64,000 bases of DNA from Vicugna pacos (GCF_048564905.1 NC_133012.1:15161646-15225645), one strand, 5' to 3'. Shown: positions 23,880 to 36,204, numbered from the stretch's first letter. Notes: generated from the letters alone by a model not told the origin. Numbers and translations are program-made.

Positions 23880-25410
23880 AAAGAAGGTCCCAGATAAATT
23901 CCCTAATCAGAGGTCCCATAGTCTGTGAGCTGGTTCAAGCTAGGATTATACCCATGAAATTGAGATGGAAATTGGGTCAAGTCATTTAAGACTTTATCCA
24001 GGGGTCATCTAGGTAGCCTTGAAATGGCTACCCTAAAGGAGCTAAACTCAAATAAAACTTTCCTAGAACTGATGTTAAAATGAGAATGCATATGAGTAAT
24101 GACTTGGCCCAATTTAAACATATTCAAAAGGCTGATACAACAGGAAAAGAAACTGAGAGCCTGTGACCTGATTAGGTTTTCTAGAAATGTTTCTGTAATT
24201 AGCTAACTGTGACCTGGGACGTATCCCTTAGTGTCTTGAGATATTACTTTCTTCATAAATTTAAAATGTTGGACTCATTTTATAGGCTCCCTTCCAAAGC
24301 CATAATTCAAGATCTATTCCTATAGTCTATCTTTTCTGTCATTCTGTCTTTTCTATGACATATGAAAACATATGTGTCCAAAATTAAGGGACATATAGGA
24401 AGAAAAGAGAAAGAATGTTATGATTATTTACATATTAGAGCCAGCTACTCAGTGATCAAGTACTGATTAAGCACTTACAGTACACAGTTGTATATTGTAT
24501 TTATAGAGTAAGTACCACTAATAATAACTGGTCAGCATTTCATTACTTACAGATTCAAAAAATGGAATGAAAGGCATTTCAGATGGTACCAGTTTTTTTT
24601 ATAACGTAAAATTTTTCAAAACATGAAATTTTGAATTATCATCATCCTAATCTACTCATAATCATAACGTATTTCAGAACGCCACGAGGAACCCAGAGCC
24701 CTGCCCTCTGAGAGTTTGCCTTCTAAAGAAAGAGCAAGCACTTGGTATCATCAACTCTGTTCGGGTCTTACGTGAGTCACCGAACTGAGAAGAAAAACCC
24801 CTAAATATTTGTGGTTAAAGTTCCTGCCAAAACGCAGCTTTTCTAAGAAGGCCCCCAACCACAAACCTACCGTTAAGGATTAACCTCTGCAGTCAAAGAG
24901 TAATAATGCTAAGCGTCCCTTCAAGTGGGAGAGATTAGTACTCCAGACAAGAGATTACAGAGGAGTTTAGAGCTCAAAAACAAAAGGACTAAAATCTGAG
25001 ATTAAGAGAGAATTTTCTTTGAGTATTAACGAGTAGGCAGAGGTTCAGAATCAGAGCTCTCTTAAAGAGGCACTGTTTCTTTTTGAAGTGAGCGAGCAGC
25101 CACATTTGCCAGTGAGCAGACCTTTTGCTGGGTTAGGCTTCTTCTCTGGCCGTAGACATACACTGAGGGATAGAAAAGTGCATCACCTTGGTGAAAAGGA
25201 AAATTTCTAATGGTAAATAAACATTATATAAAAACCACGACATTAAGTAATATTCTAAAGGGTCAAATCTCTTCAGAAAGAACAGGAAAACATGCGCTCA
25301 AGTGTATTTCTCAAAATCAATTTTCCTCCGAGAGATCTGGATCCATATTCACTGTACCCAGAAAGTCCATTTATCTATTTCATTTCTTTTCTATTATGTG
25401 AGAATATTCG
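23880..25410. other. Unassigned noncoding DNA
   Basis: Nothing genic or repetitive recognised with confidence. Confidence 0.5.
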
Positions 25411-25414
25411 ATTA

Positions 25415-25990
25415 TTATTTACTCACTCAGTAAATACTGAATGGATTAGTTCTACGTGTCAGACAGCATAATGGTTGTGGTTGAAAGAGAAAAGGGAAGA
25501 TACAAATGTGCAAAGACATGTTCCTGGTCCTTAAGGATGTCACAGGCCAACTGGGGAAGGCCGATAACTGGAGTAGGAAAGAGCCTCTCATTGTTCCTGG
25601 CAGTTGCAGAGAAGGCTTTACAGAGAGGTACGGTTTGATCTGAGCCTGAAGGAGAGGATCACCAGGAATCAGCCATAGGCAACAGGGTAAAGAGGATTCC
25701 AACAAAGACATTAGCATGTGCAGAGGTTCAGGGTCACGTCAGTGGTACTTTCTGAGATAGGAACGTTATGTCATGTAGTTTCAGCACTTTGGAAGTTGAC
25801 GTGGAAAGGTGGAAATACAGCCATAAAGTTACATATCTCTACCATAAAGTGAGACAGTGGGCAGACCTTAAAGGGCACGGAACACAGTTTAAAAAGTTTA
25901 GACATGTAATTATCAGCAAAGAGAGACATCATAGACTTTTAAGCAGGGGAATGGGATGATCAACTCTGGACTTTAGAAATGAAACCAAAA
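25415..25990 (-). mobile_element. L2 LINE fragment, 3' end
   Basis: The plus strand shows reversed L2 from its 3' terminus: 'actcactcagtaaatactga' (25421), a 'gttcctggtccttaag' block, 'gcagagaaggctttacagag' (25606), 'tgatctgagcctgaaggaga' (25637) and 'agcatgtgcagaggttcagg' (25712), then the ORF2 end with 'gcaggggaatgggatgatca' (25943). About 575 bp, diverged. Confidence 0.75.
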
Positions 25991-26504
25991 TAATGGAGCT
26001 AAAGCAGTTTTCAATTCTCTTTCAATCTCTACCAAGGAGTTCTACCAAGTGTTGAGCAGACCATAGTTGAAGGTGTGGAAGGGAGGACAAGGTAGACAGA
26101 GGAGGCCAGGCTCAACCTTCCCACTGCAAATACACCAGAGCTCGCCTTTCATCTGTTTGGTGCACTGAGTTTACTTGGGTTCATATAAGAGTTAGCTTGA
26201 TTTTTAAAAGATTTGGCTGCATTTTTTTTTGTTTAATTAAAAAAAACCAGTGTTAGCGAATGAACTGGAAGTAAACTATGCTGTCATCAAGGAAAACAGA
26301 ACTGACTACAATAGGCCAGGTACAGAGGATGGAACACAAATGCAGGCAGCATAAGCAGCCTTTGCACCTGAATTCATGTATTAGAATGTTGTAAAACAAA
26401 TAAAACACATAATACACAGCACTTGTGGTGTGTCTCCACTCAGAAAAAATAAAAATGCCTTTGAGCCTTCTCCTCTTCTCCAAGTCATAATGGCATCAAA
26501 TGAT
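25991..26504. other. Unassigned noncoding DNA
   Basis: Nothing recognised; includes A-rich and T-rich runs around 26222-26246. Confidence 0.5.
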
Positions 26505-26700
26505 AAGGCAACAAGGACCTACTGTATAGCACAGGGAACTATACTCAACTTCTCGTGATAACATAATGGAAAAGAATCTGAAAAGAAAATATATACACAT
26601 ATATGTATGGATATGTATAACTGAATCACTTTCTTGTACACCTGAAACTAGCATTGTAAATCAACTACACTTCGATCAAGTAACTAAATAAAATAAAAAG
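26505..26700 (+). mobile_element. L1 LINE 3' end, even-toed-ungulate type
   Basis: Matches the 3' UTR end of the younger cetartiodactyl L1: 'aacaaggacctactgtatag' (26512), 'cacagggaactatactcaac' (26531), 'ctgaatcactttcttgtaca' (26621) and 'attgtaaatcaactacactt' (26653), ending in an AATAAAATAAAA tail. Strongly 5' truncated (about 195 bp) and less diverged than the L1M copies. A purine/pyrimidine AT tract at 26589-26617 is a family feature. Confidence 0.9.
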
Positions 26701-27284
26701 ATAAGTACACTAGATTCCATTATACACATAAAACAGGTAATTACTTTAAATGACTCTCCAAAGGAAGGTTGATTCTTCTTTATGGTGATTTTAAACTGAA
26801 GAGCTCAATCAAAACTATGGGCCCTTGATGCCAGTTGGGACTATGTGCTAACTGCTCATATTTATTGACTTGATACAAGTCAATTTCCTACTTTTATTAC
26901 CAATCAAGAAAATTTTAAAATACAGCTGATATTTCATATTTCCATTAATATAGGCTTACAAAAGGCATTTATTCCATATAAGATGAATTTGCTTTGATTT
27001 GAACAGACTCCAAGTTTGAAAGGAAAAGTCACATATCTATAATTTTAACATGAGTAAAATATACATAATATTCCACTTTGGGCTTCTTTTGAATCCAGCA
27101 ACTCCATATGACCTTTTTGTTTTAAAAAATGAGTATGCATTTATTACTTCTAATACATTATTTATTCTTTGATCTTATGCTCACATTCCACCCTATTTAA
27201 TTCTAGGAGTAGCCAGTGACAGTTGAAGTAATCCAAGTGGAAACTCTAGTGTCTGTCCATCTCTAAGGCTTTGCTTTTCTTTCT
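26701..27284. other. Unassigned noncoding DNA
   Basis: AT-rich, no gene or repeat recognised. Confidence 0.5.
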
Positions 27285-28035
27285 TTGATAACTTCTTTAT
27301 TAAACATGACATATATATATACAAAGTGCAGAAATCCTAAATACACAGCACAACGAATTTTCATAAAGTGTACACATTTGTGTATCTGCTACACAGATCA
27401 AGAAATAAAATATCAAATGCTGGAGAGGCTGTGGAGAAAAGGGAACCCTCCTACACCGCTGGTGGAAATGCAGTTTGGTGCAGCCACTGTGGAAAACAGT
27501 ATGGAGATTCCTCAAAAAACTAAAAATAGATTTACCATATGATCCAGCAATCCCAATCCCACTTTTGGGTGTATGTCCAGAGGGAACTCTAATGCAAAAA
27601 GATACATGCACCCCAATGTTCATAATAGCACTATATACAATAGCCAAGACATGGAAACAACCTAAATGTCCATCGACAGATGACCGGATAAAGAAGTTGT
27701 GATATGTTTACACAATGGAATATCACTGTGCCATAAAAAAGGATTAACTGATTTTTGTAAGATTTACCCACTAATTCATTTTTATGGTCAAATGTAAAGT
27801 ATTGTTTGTATATACCACAACATATTTATCCATTCTTCAGCTGGTGGACACTTGATTTTTTTCCCATCTGGAGTCATTATGAATAATGTTTCTATGAATG
27901 CCCTTGTGCATGCCTTTTGGTATATGTATGTTTGCATTTCTGTTTGGAGTGAAACTACGAGGGCATAAGATGTACTTATGTTCAGCTTTAGTAAATATTG
28001 CCAAACAGTTTTCTGAATAGATGTGCTGAGTAGTT
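27285..28035 (-). mobile_element. Old L1M LINE, split by a younger L1 fragment
   Basis: The left arm (27285-27412) reads 'aaagtgtacacatttgtgta' and 'acagatcaagaaataaaata'. The right arm (27766-28035) reads 'ccattcttcagctggtggac' (27829), 'gtcattatgaataatgtttc' (27871) and 'atattgccaaacagttttct' (27995). Both are reversed segments of the same old L1 class in collinear order, with several hundred consensus bases lost between them. Confidence 0.75.
27413..27765 (+). mobile_element. Younger L1 fragment (ORF2 C-terminus) inside the old L1M
   Basis: 'ctggagaggctgtggagaaa' (27420), 'atgatccagcaatcccaatc' (27538), 'tacatgcaccccaatgttca' (27603) and 'ggataaagaagttgtgatat' (27686) match the end of L1 ORF2. 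Noticeably better preserved than the flanking L1M. Truncated at both ends, with no 3' UTR or poly(A), which is unusual for a simple L1 insertion and suggests rearrangement after insertion or capture at a break. Confidence 0.85.
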
Positions 28036-28370
28036 GAGACACAGAGTATTTCTGGGGCAGCGAAACTACCCTGCATAGTAGAATGATGAATACATGTCAT
28101 TATACGTTTTTCCAAACCCATAGAATGTACACCACCAAGGGTGAACCCTAACATAAACGGTGGACTTTGGGTGATGATAACGTGTCAACGTAGGTTCATT
28201 AATTGTAACAAATATACCTCTCTGGTGGATGATGTTGATAATGGGAGGGGCTATGTGTGCATGGGAGATGGGCAGGAGGTTATATGGGAAATTTCTGTGC
28301 CTTCTACTCAGTTTTTCTGTGAACCTAAAATTGCTCTAAAAATAAAGCCAATAAAAAATATTTTTTAAAA
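28036..28370 (+). mobile_element. L1M LINE 3' UTR end
   Basis: Matches the 3' UTR of L1MA/L1MB-like elements: 'aacccatagaatgtacacca' (28116), 'tgaaccctaacataaacggt' (28142), 'tggactttgggtgatgataa' (28161) and 'cctaaaattgctctaaaaat' (28324), ending in an A-rich tail. Abuts the opposite-strand L1M directly. Confidence 0.85.
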
Positions 28371-28534
28371 CCCTCCAATGTCTTTCCATTGCCACTAGAA
28401 TAAAATGTAAACTTTTTATCACCTCACTAAATGCTCATCCCTGTGTGCATAACAGCTTTGATTCTATTTTAAAAAATTAAACTACCTTCATAAAGTACCT
28501 TTCTAAACATATATTAACCCATCCAATAATTATG

Positions 28535-28650
28535 ATTATCATCAATTGATGTTTACAGGTGAGGAAATAGAGGCAAAGGTTATGTAATATAAACGCTCAG
28601 GCATTCTGGCAACAGCAATATTGAACTATACCACTTTCATACATTTCCAA
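28535..28650 (-). mobile_element. MIR SINE fragment
   Basis: Reversed MIR core: 'tgtttacaggtgaggaaata' (28550), then 'gaggcaaaggttatgtaata' (28570). Diverged; edges uncertain. Confidence 0.55.
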
Positions 28651-31139
28651 CCAGAAGGATCTGGTCTGATTTAATCAAATATGACCTTCCAATATATCAT
28701 TTGTTTAGTACATGATAGAGATATTTAACATTTATTAAATGCAGTAGAGAGAATTAAAAGAACTAGAAAATAATTTTAATTAAATTGGTCTAAGTTTAGC
28801 AGAAGCTGAGAAAACAATCAGCGCCCTTAACAACAGCATTGATGTTAAGTGAAATTTGCTACTTTTGGGAAGTATAAGTCAGCTGAATATCAATTTAATT
28901 GGGAAGCGTTGGAAGATTTTGATGTGGTTGATGGCAGTGATGGTTCACTTATAGGCAAGCCTGCTAGGAAAGGAACTGACCTGTTGCAAGGCTCCAGGGA
29001 AACCAATTTAGCCCAGTGCTTGAGGCAAGGTAGGGTGTGTACACTGCTTGGCCATTTGCCTTGTATCATGACAGTTTCCATGACACATCATGACTCAGAG
29101 AAGGACACTATACAGCCAGCAACAGCCACATGAAGTGAAAAGATGACACCAATAGTTTCTGAAATGATCTAATAGTTTCAATAAATTGGATTCAAATGAT
29201 TCAGAAATTACTGGAATGTTTTGATGAGGTGCACTTCAATTTCTATCATTCAGTAAGTAGTGTAATATTTTAATTATTTAGAGAAAACGGTAATGTATTT
29301 TCAAAGCCACTTGGGATGGGTTTTTCAAGCACTCAGCATTTTCCTGAGGATTACTCTATTGAGAACAATGGTGATGATTTAATTAATCATCTTACTACAT
29401 GTTAAATATGCCAAGGCAACATTTCTCTTCTGGGTATTTCTGCTACACTGACATCTGAATACCAAAGACCTCTTTCTTCCACTTTATCTATTTAATTGGT
29501 TTTTCTTCAGAGTATAGTTTCTTCAGATGCATATTTGACTTGCACAAACTGTGCACTTGGCAAAAAAAGAGAAAATAATAAAGATGCAACTGAAAATTTT
29601 TACATACAGTAAAATTATACTTTTTTTAGTCTATTTATATTATATTTTAATGTGCACATAATTATTGTAAGGGCTGGGGACATAAAACCAGATATGCAAT
29701 GCTTTGTGGAGGATGTTGGGGATTTTCAAGCATAATTTTGACTTCACATGATTTTTGCGTGTTCTAACTTGAGAAATCAGTCCCCAGGAAGATGTGGCAC
29801 CACTGCAGTCAAGATGGAAACAAGCAAATTTTATGCACCTTTTTTTTGTTTGTTATTACTAAGAGGATCAAATACCAGTTTTAAAAATCGGTGCTTATTA
29901 TGAAAAGTTTCAATTTCTCCATAAATATTCAAGTTAAATGATTTACAAATATGTACCCAACTCAGACTAGCCATCAGGTCACTTCAGTATGGAAGAATCA
30001 GATGCCATGTACCCAGACAATTACATACAATTGTTACTCTCCATTCAGAAGACTCAGTTCTGAATAGCTGACTGTGCCTTTGGATCTTTCTCTTTCATTC
30101 TCCCATGTTTTTCCCCCTAGAGTGTGATTGAAGCAACTGCGTGTTTAACATTTTTGACCTTTGAGGGAATCCTAAAAGCATCCCACGCCCTCCCGGACAT
30201 CACACGGCACTGAAAGAAGGTGGGACACCTCGCATCTAGGGCACATCTGATTTCCAGCCTGCAGCCTCTTCCTCTTAAGCTTTAACAGTCTCAGAAAGTG
30301 CAAAGAAAACAATATAAAAGCACCTCATAGATTAACAGACCATTACTAGTCCTCAACACTTCAGCAGATGAAACCTCCTTGATCCCAGACTATAAAAACG
30401 CCTTCTGAGTGCCATGGAGCTCCTCTTTGATTCTTGGCCCAAGTCTTAATTTCTCACAGGGCTGAAGCTCTGTATTTCATTAGCGATATCATCTTAAATC
30501 CCTGTGTGCCCCTACTTGTTTTAACGGGGTTTCTCTTCTACAGGTTCATCTGTATCTATTTTAAAGGTGAACTCATAAATATCAAAATATATTTCTAAAA
30601 CCAATTGATAATGAAGACTAGGCTAGGTTTTTTGTTTGTTTTTTAGATAAAGCCCAGTGTTTATGAGCCCAGATTTTTCTCATTCCAGTCTGACATAATC
30701 GCTGCATATTGAGTCCTTAGGTTAAAACCACATCTATTAGGGCAGGTTCACATTTTGTTCCACAGCCACCTGAGTTATTCTTATACTTTATGTCTCAGCT
30801 AAATTTATAGAATCTCAAATGGTGATAATCAAAAGCCATAAGAATTCTTACACTCTATTCAACATAAACAATATCATCAACAAAATTGAAGTCTTCTGTT
30901 CCCCTATAAAGGCAAAATATGAAAAGCTGAATCTTAGTACAAGCCCAGCCCTTAGTGTACCAAATGTGGTTTATTCTGTATTTAAACACTTTTTTTTTGT
31001 AAATGCATTCCAATCTGATTCAAAAACAAAAACAAAACAAAACAAAACAGAAAACAAAAATTGCTTTCTTCCCAGGAATCATCTCATCTACAGCTTGATC
31101 CACAAAAACATAGCCTACAGGTTCACTAGTTCATTTTCA
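28651..31139. other. Repeat-poor noncoding DNA
   Basis: No repeat or gene recognised. A 94-codon frame at 28849-29133 starts at GTG and has no known domain. A TATA-like 'gactataaaaacgccttctg' at 30389 lies in a more GC-rich stretch (30170-30540) that could be an unassigned LTR. An AAAC-rich tract lies at 31022-31060. Confidence 0.5.
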
Positions 31140-31640
31140 GTTGCCTAAAATGCTAATAGCTTCATTGTTTTTCCTTGATAATATAAATAACACAGGCTTA
31201 TTGAAAAAATATTCACAATAAAAAAGAGAACATAGATGTCAATGAAATTATTTTTTTCTATAGTAATCTTTTTAGTTAATTATTTACTTGAAACTGAAAT
31301 TATTTGCCATGGCATTAATCACAATGGAAAATTGAGTAGCCAGCAAAGTTCCCATCTTTTACAGGAATTTGCAAAGCAAAGCTATATCAGCCTGTGCCAT
31401 TAGGTCAGTCATTTGTCACTGAATAATCCATTAAAAAAATCAATCTAATTGTCCTAAAATTATATTAGCATTATTTAGGTCATTAAGCTAATTTGATAAG
31501 TGACTATTTAGCAATAAGTCAATAATAAATAATAGTGATTTCAATAGAATCATCTGTCATAAGTATATAAAGAGATCAAAACAGAGAGCAGTTATTAAAT
31601 GCTTAATACTATTAATAAGTCACAAGTCCTGGGAGAAAGG
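31140..31640. promoter_or_regulatory. Candidate conserved noncoding element (impression only)
   Basis: AT-rich but complex sequence, free of repeats, with many homeodomain-core-like motifs: 'agttaattatttacttgaaa' (31274), 'ggcattaatcacaatggaaa' (31311), 'ctgaataatccattaaaaaa' (31419) and 'aggtcattaagctaatttga' (31477). This texture is typical of deeply conserved developmental enhancers, but conservation cannot be seen from one sequence. Confidence 0.25.
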
Positions 31641-34039
31641 ACAGAAGTGTAACTTGGGGCATGATTAAGGCAAAGACAACTCCTCTGTCTTTTATATTTA
31701 ACTAACAAGGAATTTAAATGTTGCATATTCAAATTTATTAACTAAACTGGGAGCCTTTAGAGTTGAATTAAATCGCTTTATAATCAGAAGATAGTATAAT
31801 TCTAAATGACTCTTGTTCTAAATCAAATAATTTTGTTGCATGGGTTCAGCTGAGACAAATCTGTATCAATGTGTTTAATCCCACCATCACTAGACCTAAG
31901 TGAACATTGACTTCCACAAACCTACCCAATCTTTTCTTTATCTGGACATTAAAATAATATTTTGCAGGGATGGGTTAGCAGGAGGTAAGCATAAAGTTGA
32001 TTCAGATGAATCCCCAAAGTTAGTCTTCCTGAAAAGCAGTGCCATAAAAATGGAGGTGGCAGGGCATGGCGGGATAGAATTTGATCACAGCTGGAGAATC
32101 ACTGGTTACACGTGACCTCAGAGCCTTGGTCGTCTAATCAAATTGAATTTGTGTGAATGTTGAACAATTAGTGAGAAGATGTATGGACAGAGTACTTGGA
32201 ACATTACAGATTCTCAACAATGTTTTGGTTTACTCCCATTTCTAGAAAATAAGAACACCCTCCCAAATAAACTGAAATAACCCAACTCCTCCCATCACTA
32301 AAGGCTTTTATTAGGCATCTGTAAGAAAGTGTTTCATAACGTATATAATATATTAAAGCAGAATTGTCCCTGCCTTACGAAACCACAATCCAAAAGCGGT
32401 AAGGCAGATGAACTTTAAAACACATGAATCCAACATGGATATGCGTTCTAGGGAGCTTTTATGTGCTGTGCTGAAAAATAAAATCCTGGCCTTAAACAGT
32501 AAGAACTTGCTCAGTCAGTTATCTTCCCTTTGCACAATAAACATGTTAGAGAAATAGATACATTAAAAAGCAGACTAAGTGCTTATTTTAGATTATTAAT
32601 TTAAAAATGATAATTGCTAAAATTAGTACATAACTGTGAAAGACACAACCTACTCTGAAGAGCTGTTTTTATATAAATGTATATATATGTATGTATATGT
32701 ATACATACATGTAGATTTATAAGTGTAAGTATACATACACATATATATTTATATTCTGAGTATTTTTGCAAACTATTTTGTGTGGCTTACAGAAATATAT
32801 ATTATATAGTGAAAAATAATAAAATGGATAACTATAGTCAGAGAGAGGGGTTCTACAGATAAAAAAGACCAAGAGAAATATTAAGCAAATAAAGGCAGGT
32901 GTTAAGGTCCTTAAAGTCAGTTACTCCATGTCAACTGCTAATTTGGCCCTGACTTTCCTAGTGGCCAAATGAGGCCAAAGCACAGAAAAAATACAGACAC
33001 AGAATGAAACTGATCTAAAGATTGGATATCCCGGTGTCATCAGAGAAACAACACTTTTCTTTACATCGAGTTCCAATGCACGTTTCTCCACCAAGGTTTC
33101 TCACAAGTGGGGTATTAAAGGATACAGTGGACAATATCTCCAACAGCAACCGCAGTAAAGAAACTAGGTATTTTTTTAAGAAACTATATTCTGAGACGAC
33201 TGCAATTCAAGTGTAGGGAACTAAACGGAAAGTTACTTTGTACAAAGTCCTCTAGAAAGAATGTTACTGGACAAATGATAAAACAAAGGGGCAGAAAAGG
33301 ACAAGGGCTCACTACATCTCATTTTTCTCATTTATCAAAGGAGGAAAGCAGGCTAAATCATTTCTAAAATTTTTGACCCAGCAAAGCCTCCAAATAGCTA
33401 ACCTTTATGCTTGGACATTAACATTTCTATTTAAAAAAAAAAAGAATAACAGAAATGTCATTAACAATGTGGAGAAAAGGAAACATTTGGAGAGGAGGGA
33501 AATATTCTGTCTTGGGTTGATGGTGACATATTTCTCTGAGCAAACTATGTGAAAACAAAAAAACAGGGCCAGTTGCTACAGGAGGCCTGTGGGCAGTGAG
33601 CTTTTGTACATTCTAGCAAGTATCGTGCTTTAAAAAAAATTTTTTTTTCAATTCATTGCCAATCTTTAAAAATTGGACATTTTCACATAAAAATGCAAAT
33701 TTATAGCTTCTATAATAAAACTGTGCTTAGATGCAAATAGTCAGCTGACGCTTCGCTGAAGTTCAAGGTCATACACTCCCTAGTGTGACGAAGTCCCACA
33801 CTCAGCACTTTCTGCTGTGACATTGTCTCAGTTGCCTTTTATCCTTGTGGTTATTTTTCCCATGTTACAGATTTAGGAGAACAAAATATACAATATCTCA
33901 TACCTAAACCTCCTTTTCAAAAGTGGGAAGATGATTGTTGGATGAAACAGTTTATTTGAAGAAAAATTAGAGGCTACTTCTTAGTAGAAGCAAAGAAGAC
34001 GCCTGTGTATTTAAATATGCTCCTTTAATGCCATCTGGA
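31641..34039. other. Repeat-poor noncoding DNA
   Basis: No gene recognised. A TATG/TACA-rich low-complexity tract lies at 32675-32752. A block at 33650-33790 is repeat-free with non-random texture (see findings). Possible MIR scraps near 32140-32230 are too worn to call. Confidence 0.5.
32675..32752. repeat. (ATGTAT/ATACAT)n low-complexity tract
   Basis: Imperfect repeats of ATGTATAT and ATACATAC units; it can fold back on itself because both orientations are present. Confidence 0.8.
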
Positions 34040-34345
34040 AATGGGGAGACGTTAATCAAAGAGCAGAAACTCCCAAATACAGGATGAATGAGTTCTGTCC
34101 AGCATGGTGATTATACTTAATCACACTGTATTATATACTTGAAAGTTGCTAAGAGAGTAGATCTTCAATGCTCTCACCACAAAAAAGAAATGATAATTAT
34201 GTGATGTGATGGAGGTGTTAGCTAAGGCTGTGGTAGTAATCATTTTGCAATATATAAGGGCATCAAATCAACACCTTGTACACCTTAAACTTACGTAGTG
34301 TTACATGTCAATGATATCTTAGCAATGCTGAAAAAATAAATTACA
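34040..34345 (+). mobile_element. L1MA-type LINE 3' end
   Basis: Matches the L1MA 3' UTR: 'ttatatacttgaaagttgct' (34131), 'aagagagtagatcttcaatg' (34151), 'gtaatcattttgcaatatat' (34235) and 'tacaccttaaacttacgtag' (34279), ending 'aatgctgaaaaaataaa'. 5' truncated to about 300 bp. Confidence 0.9.
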
Positions 34346-35769
34346 AAGGATGGAAGAGGAATCGGAGGTTAAAAGAGACTGAAGAGCTGTATCAATTAAT
34401 CATAATGTGTTAAACTTATTTGGATCTTAAGTCAGATAAAGAAATTACAAATATAAAAAGATAATCTGATACATCTAGCCTACTCTTTCAGCAATGGTTA
34501 TGTAGTGTCTGAATATAAAACAATATGCTTTGGTTTAACAGGTTGCTTTTACTTCAAGTATCATGAAACAATTGAGAAAAAAAAAACAACAAATAATACT
34601 ATTTCCATAAAAAAGCACTGAAGAATGGTCTCAGAGAGAAAAAGAAATTATCTCAGCAATTCAAAATTCAACTAACTTCCAAAAACTCAAGAGCACATGA
34701 TTTACTTGCGTGTGAAAAGCAAACTATAGTTTTTTTTAATCATATAAAAACATTGCAGATTCAAGTGGAGGATCATGCATCCATGCTTACAAACACACCC
34801 ACATTAGGCTTAATTTAGCAAGTACAGTGAGGGTATGCGCACGAGGCTTAGCACTGTATTATTTTAATGCTATAATTAAATTCATTACTATGAGTTTGAA
34901 TATGAACTCCTTAACAAAGTCTGAAACTTGGCTAAATAGTGGTAGTAAGCAGGGTCAGCAAAAGATAATTTTTAAGATGGGAAAGAAATGCCTAACAGGG
35001 TGACCTGGATTTAGAAGCTAAATGTCATCTTGACTGAATTACTATTTTTGTAACATTTATGTTAATGAGCATGTCTACTATAATAGCTTGATAACCATAC
35101 TAGAAAGGACAGAGAAACAAAGTGGAAAAATCATTCAGGACACAGAGTAAGTTCCGGTTAGGAGAGCAAGTTCCAAATCACATTTGTTAACGCATTCGAG
35201 GTCCTGGGTACACCTGTGAATTAGGTTTGTTGTCTGTGCTTTTCTGATATACTCAAAAGGCAGGGTAAAAATTACTTAGAAGAACGGTGAAAACAAAATA
35301 ACCACAAAATTCACGAGAAAGTTCAACACGCAGTAATATTACCATTGAGACTAAAAAGGACAACAATTTCTCAACCAGCCAAATTCTGACCAAATCTATA
35401 CGCGTAGTTCTCACCAGAGCTGACTGAATCCACAGCAAGGGCTGCGCTCAGGGGCCAAAGCCCACCTTCCTGCCCCTTTAGTATCTTTTTTAGTGGTAAA
35501 ATTCAAGTACAGTAAAACTTCAATAACCACACCAGAATTCTTAATTAACTGCTCTTTTTTTTTGGACAATTTTGGGAGACAATGGAAAATCACAAGGAAA
35601 AGAATTTTATATTACATGTAATTAAACAAATGCGTACAACTTTCATAGTTTTTTTTTTAAACCTGGGCTCAGGGTAAATTTTAGCCTCAAGTCCTATGAA
35701 TTCTTTACATTCAAATTCGTGCAGTAAAAACTGATCCACAGAGGAAGGCTAGCATGCACGATAGCCCAG
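34346..35769. other. Repeat-poor noncoding DNA
   Basis: No gene or confident repeat. Positions 34740-35110 have the repeat-free, motif-rich texture noted for 31140-31640, though less strikingly. Confidence 0.5.
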
Positions 35770-35985
35770 ATCCTGGGATTGGAGAGGGTAAGTTCCAAAC
35801 CTGGCTTTTCTGCTTGCTTGTTAAAATTTTAGGCTTCAATGTATTCATTGTATAAAATGGGAATAATAATAATGGTGTCTACTCCACAGGGTCTGACAAC
35901 TGACTGAAATGATCCATATTAAGCACATAGGAAATGTGCATTATAGTGTCATCAGTTCAGTTTTCCTACTTAAACTCTCTTGAAG
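35770..35985 (+). mobile_element. MIR SINE
   Basis: 'aagttccaaacctggctttt' (35790), 'gtataaaatgggaataataa' (35850), 'tggtgtctactccacagggt' (35873) and 'catattaagcacataggaaa' (35915) follow the MIR order from the tRNA-related body to the 3' core. Confidence 0.8.
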
Positions 35986-36014
35986 CAAGTGTGTGTGTAA
36001 TGTGCGTGCTTGCG

Positions 36015-36017
<3 letters not shown>

Positions 36018-36051
<34 letters not shown>
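36018..36051. repeat. (TG)n microsatellite
   Basis: About 17 uninterrupted TG units, preceded by an imperfect TGTG/TGCG lead-in from about 35988. Likely polymorphic. Confidence 0.97.
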
Positions 36052-36053
<2 letters not shown>

Positions 36054-36204
36054 GAAATCTTTTGGGAATACAATCAACCCAAAGAAGATTTTGTTAATGA
36101 ATGTACTGTAACCTGAAAATGCAATTAATTCTAACACCGTATTATACAATTCTTTCTTTTGATAATTTCTTTTTTGCTGTACTGAGAAGCAAGGGCTGGA
36201 AAAA

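Noticed and set aside
28849-29133. 94-codon frame in repeat-poor DNA
   Set aside because: Begins at GTG, shows no domain and is partly open on the opposite strand as well.
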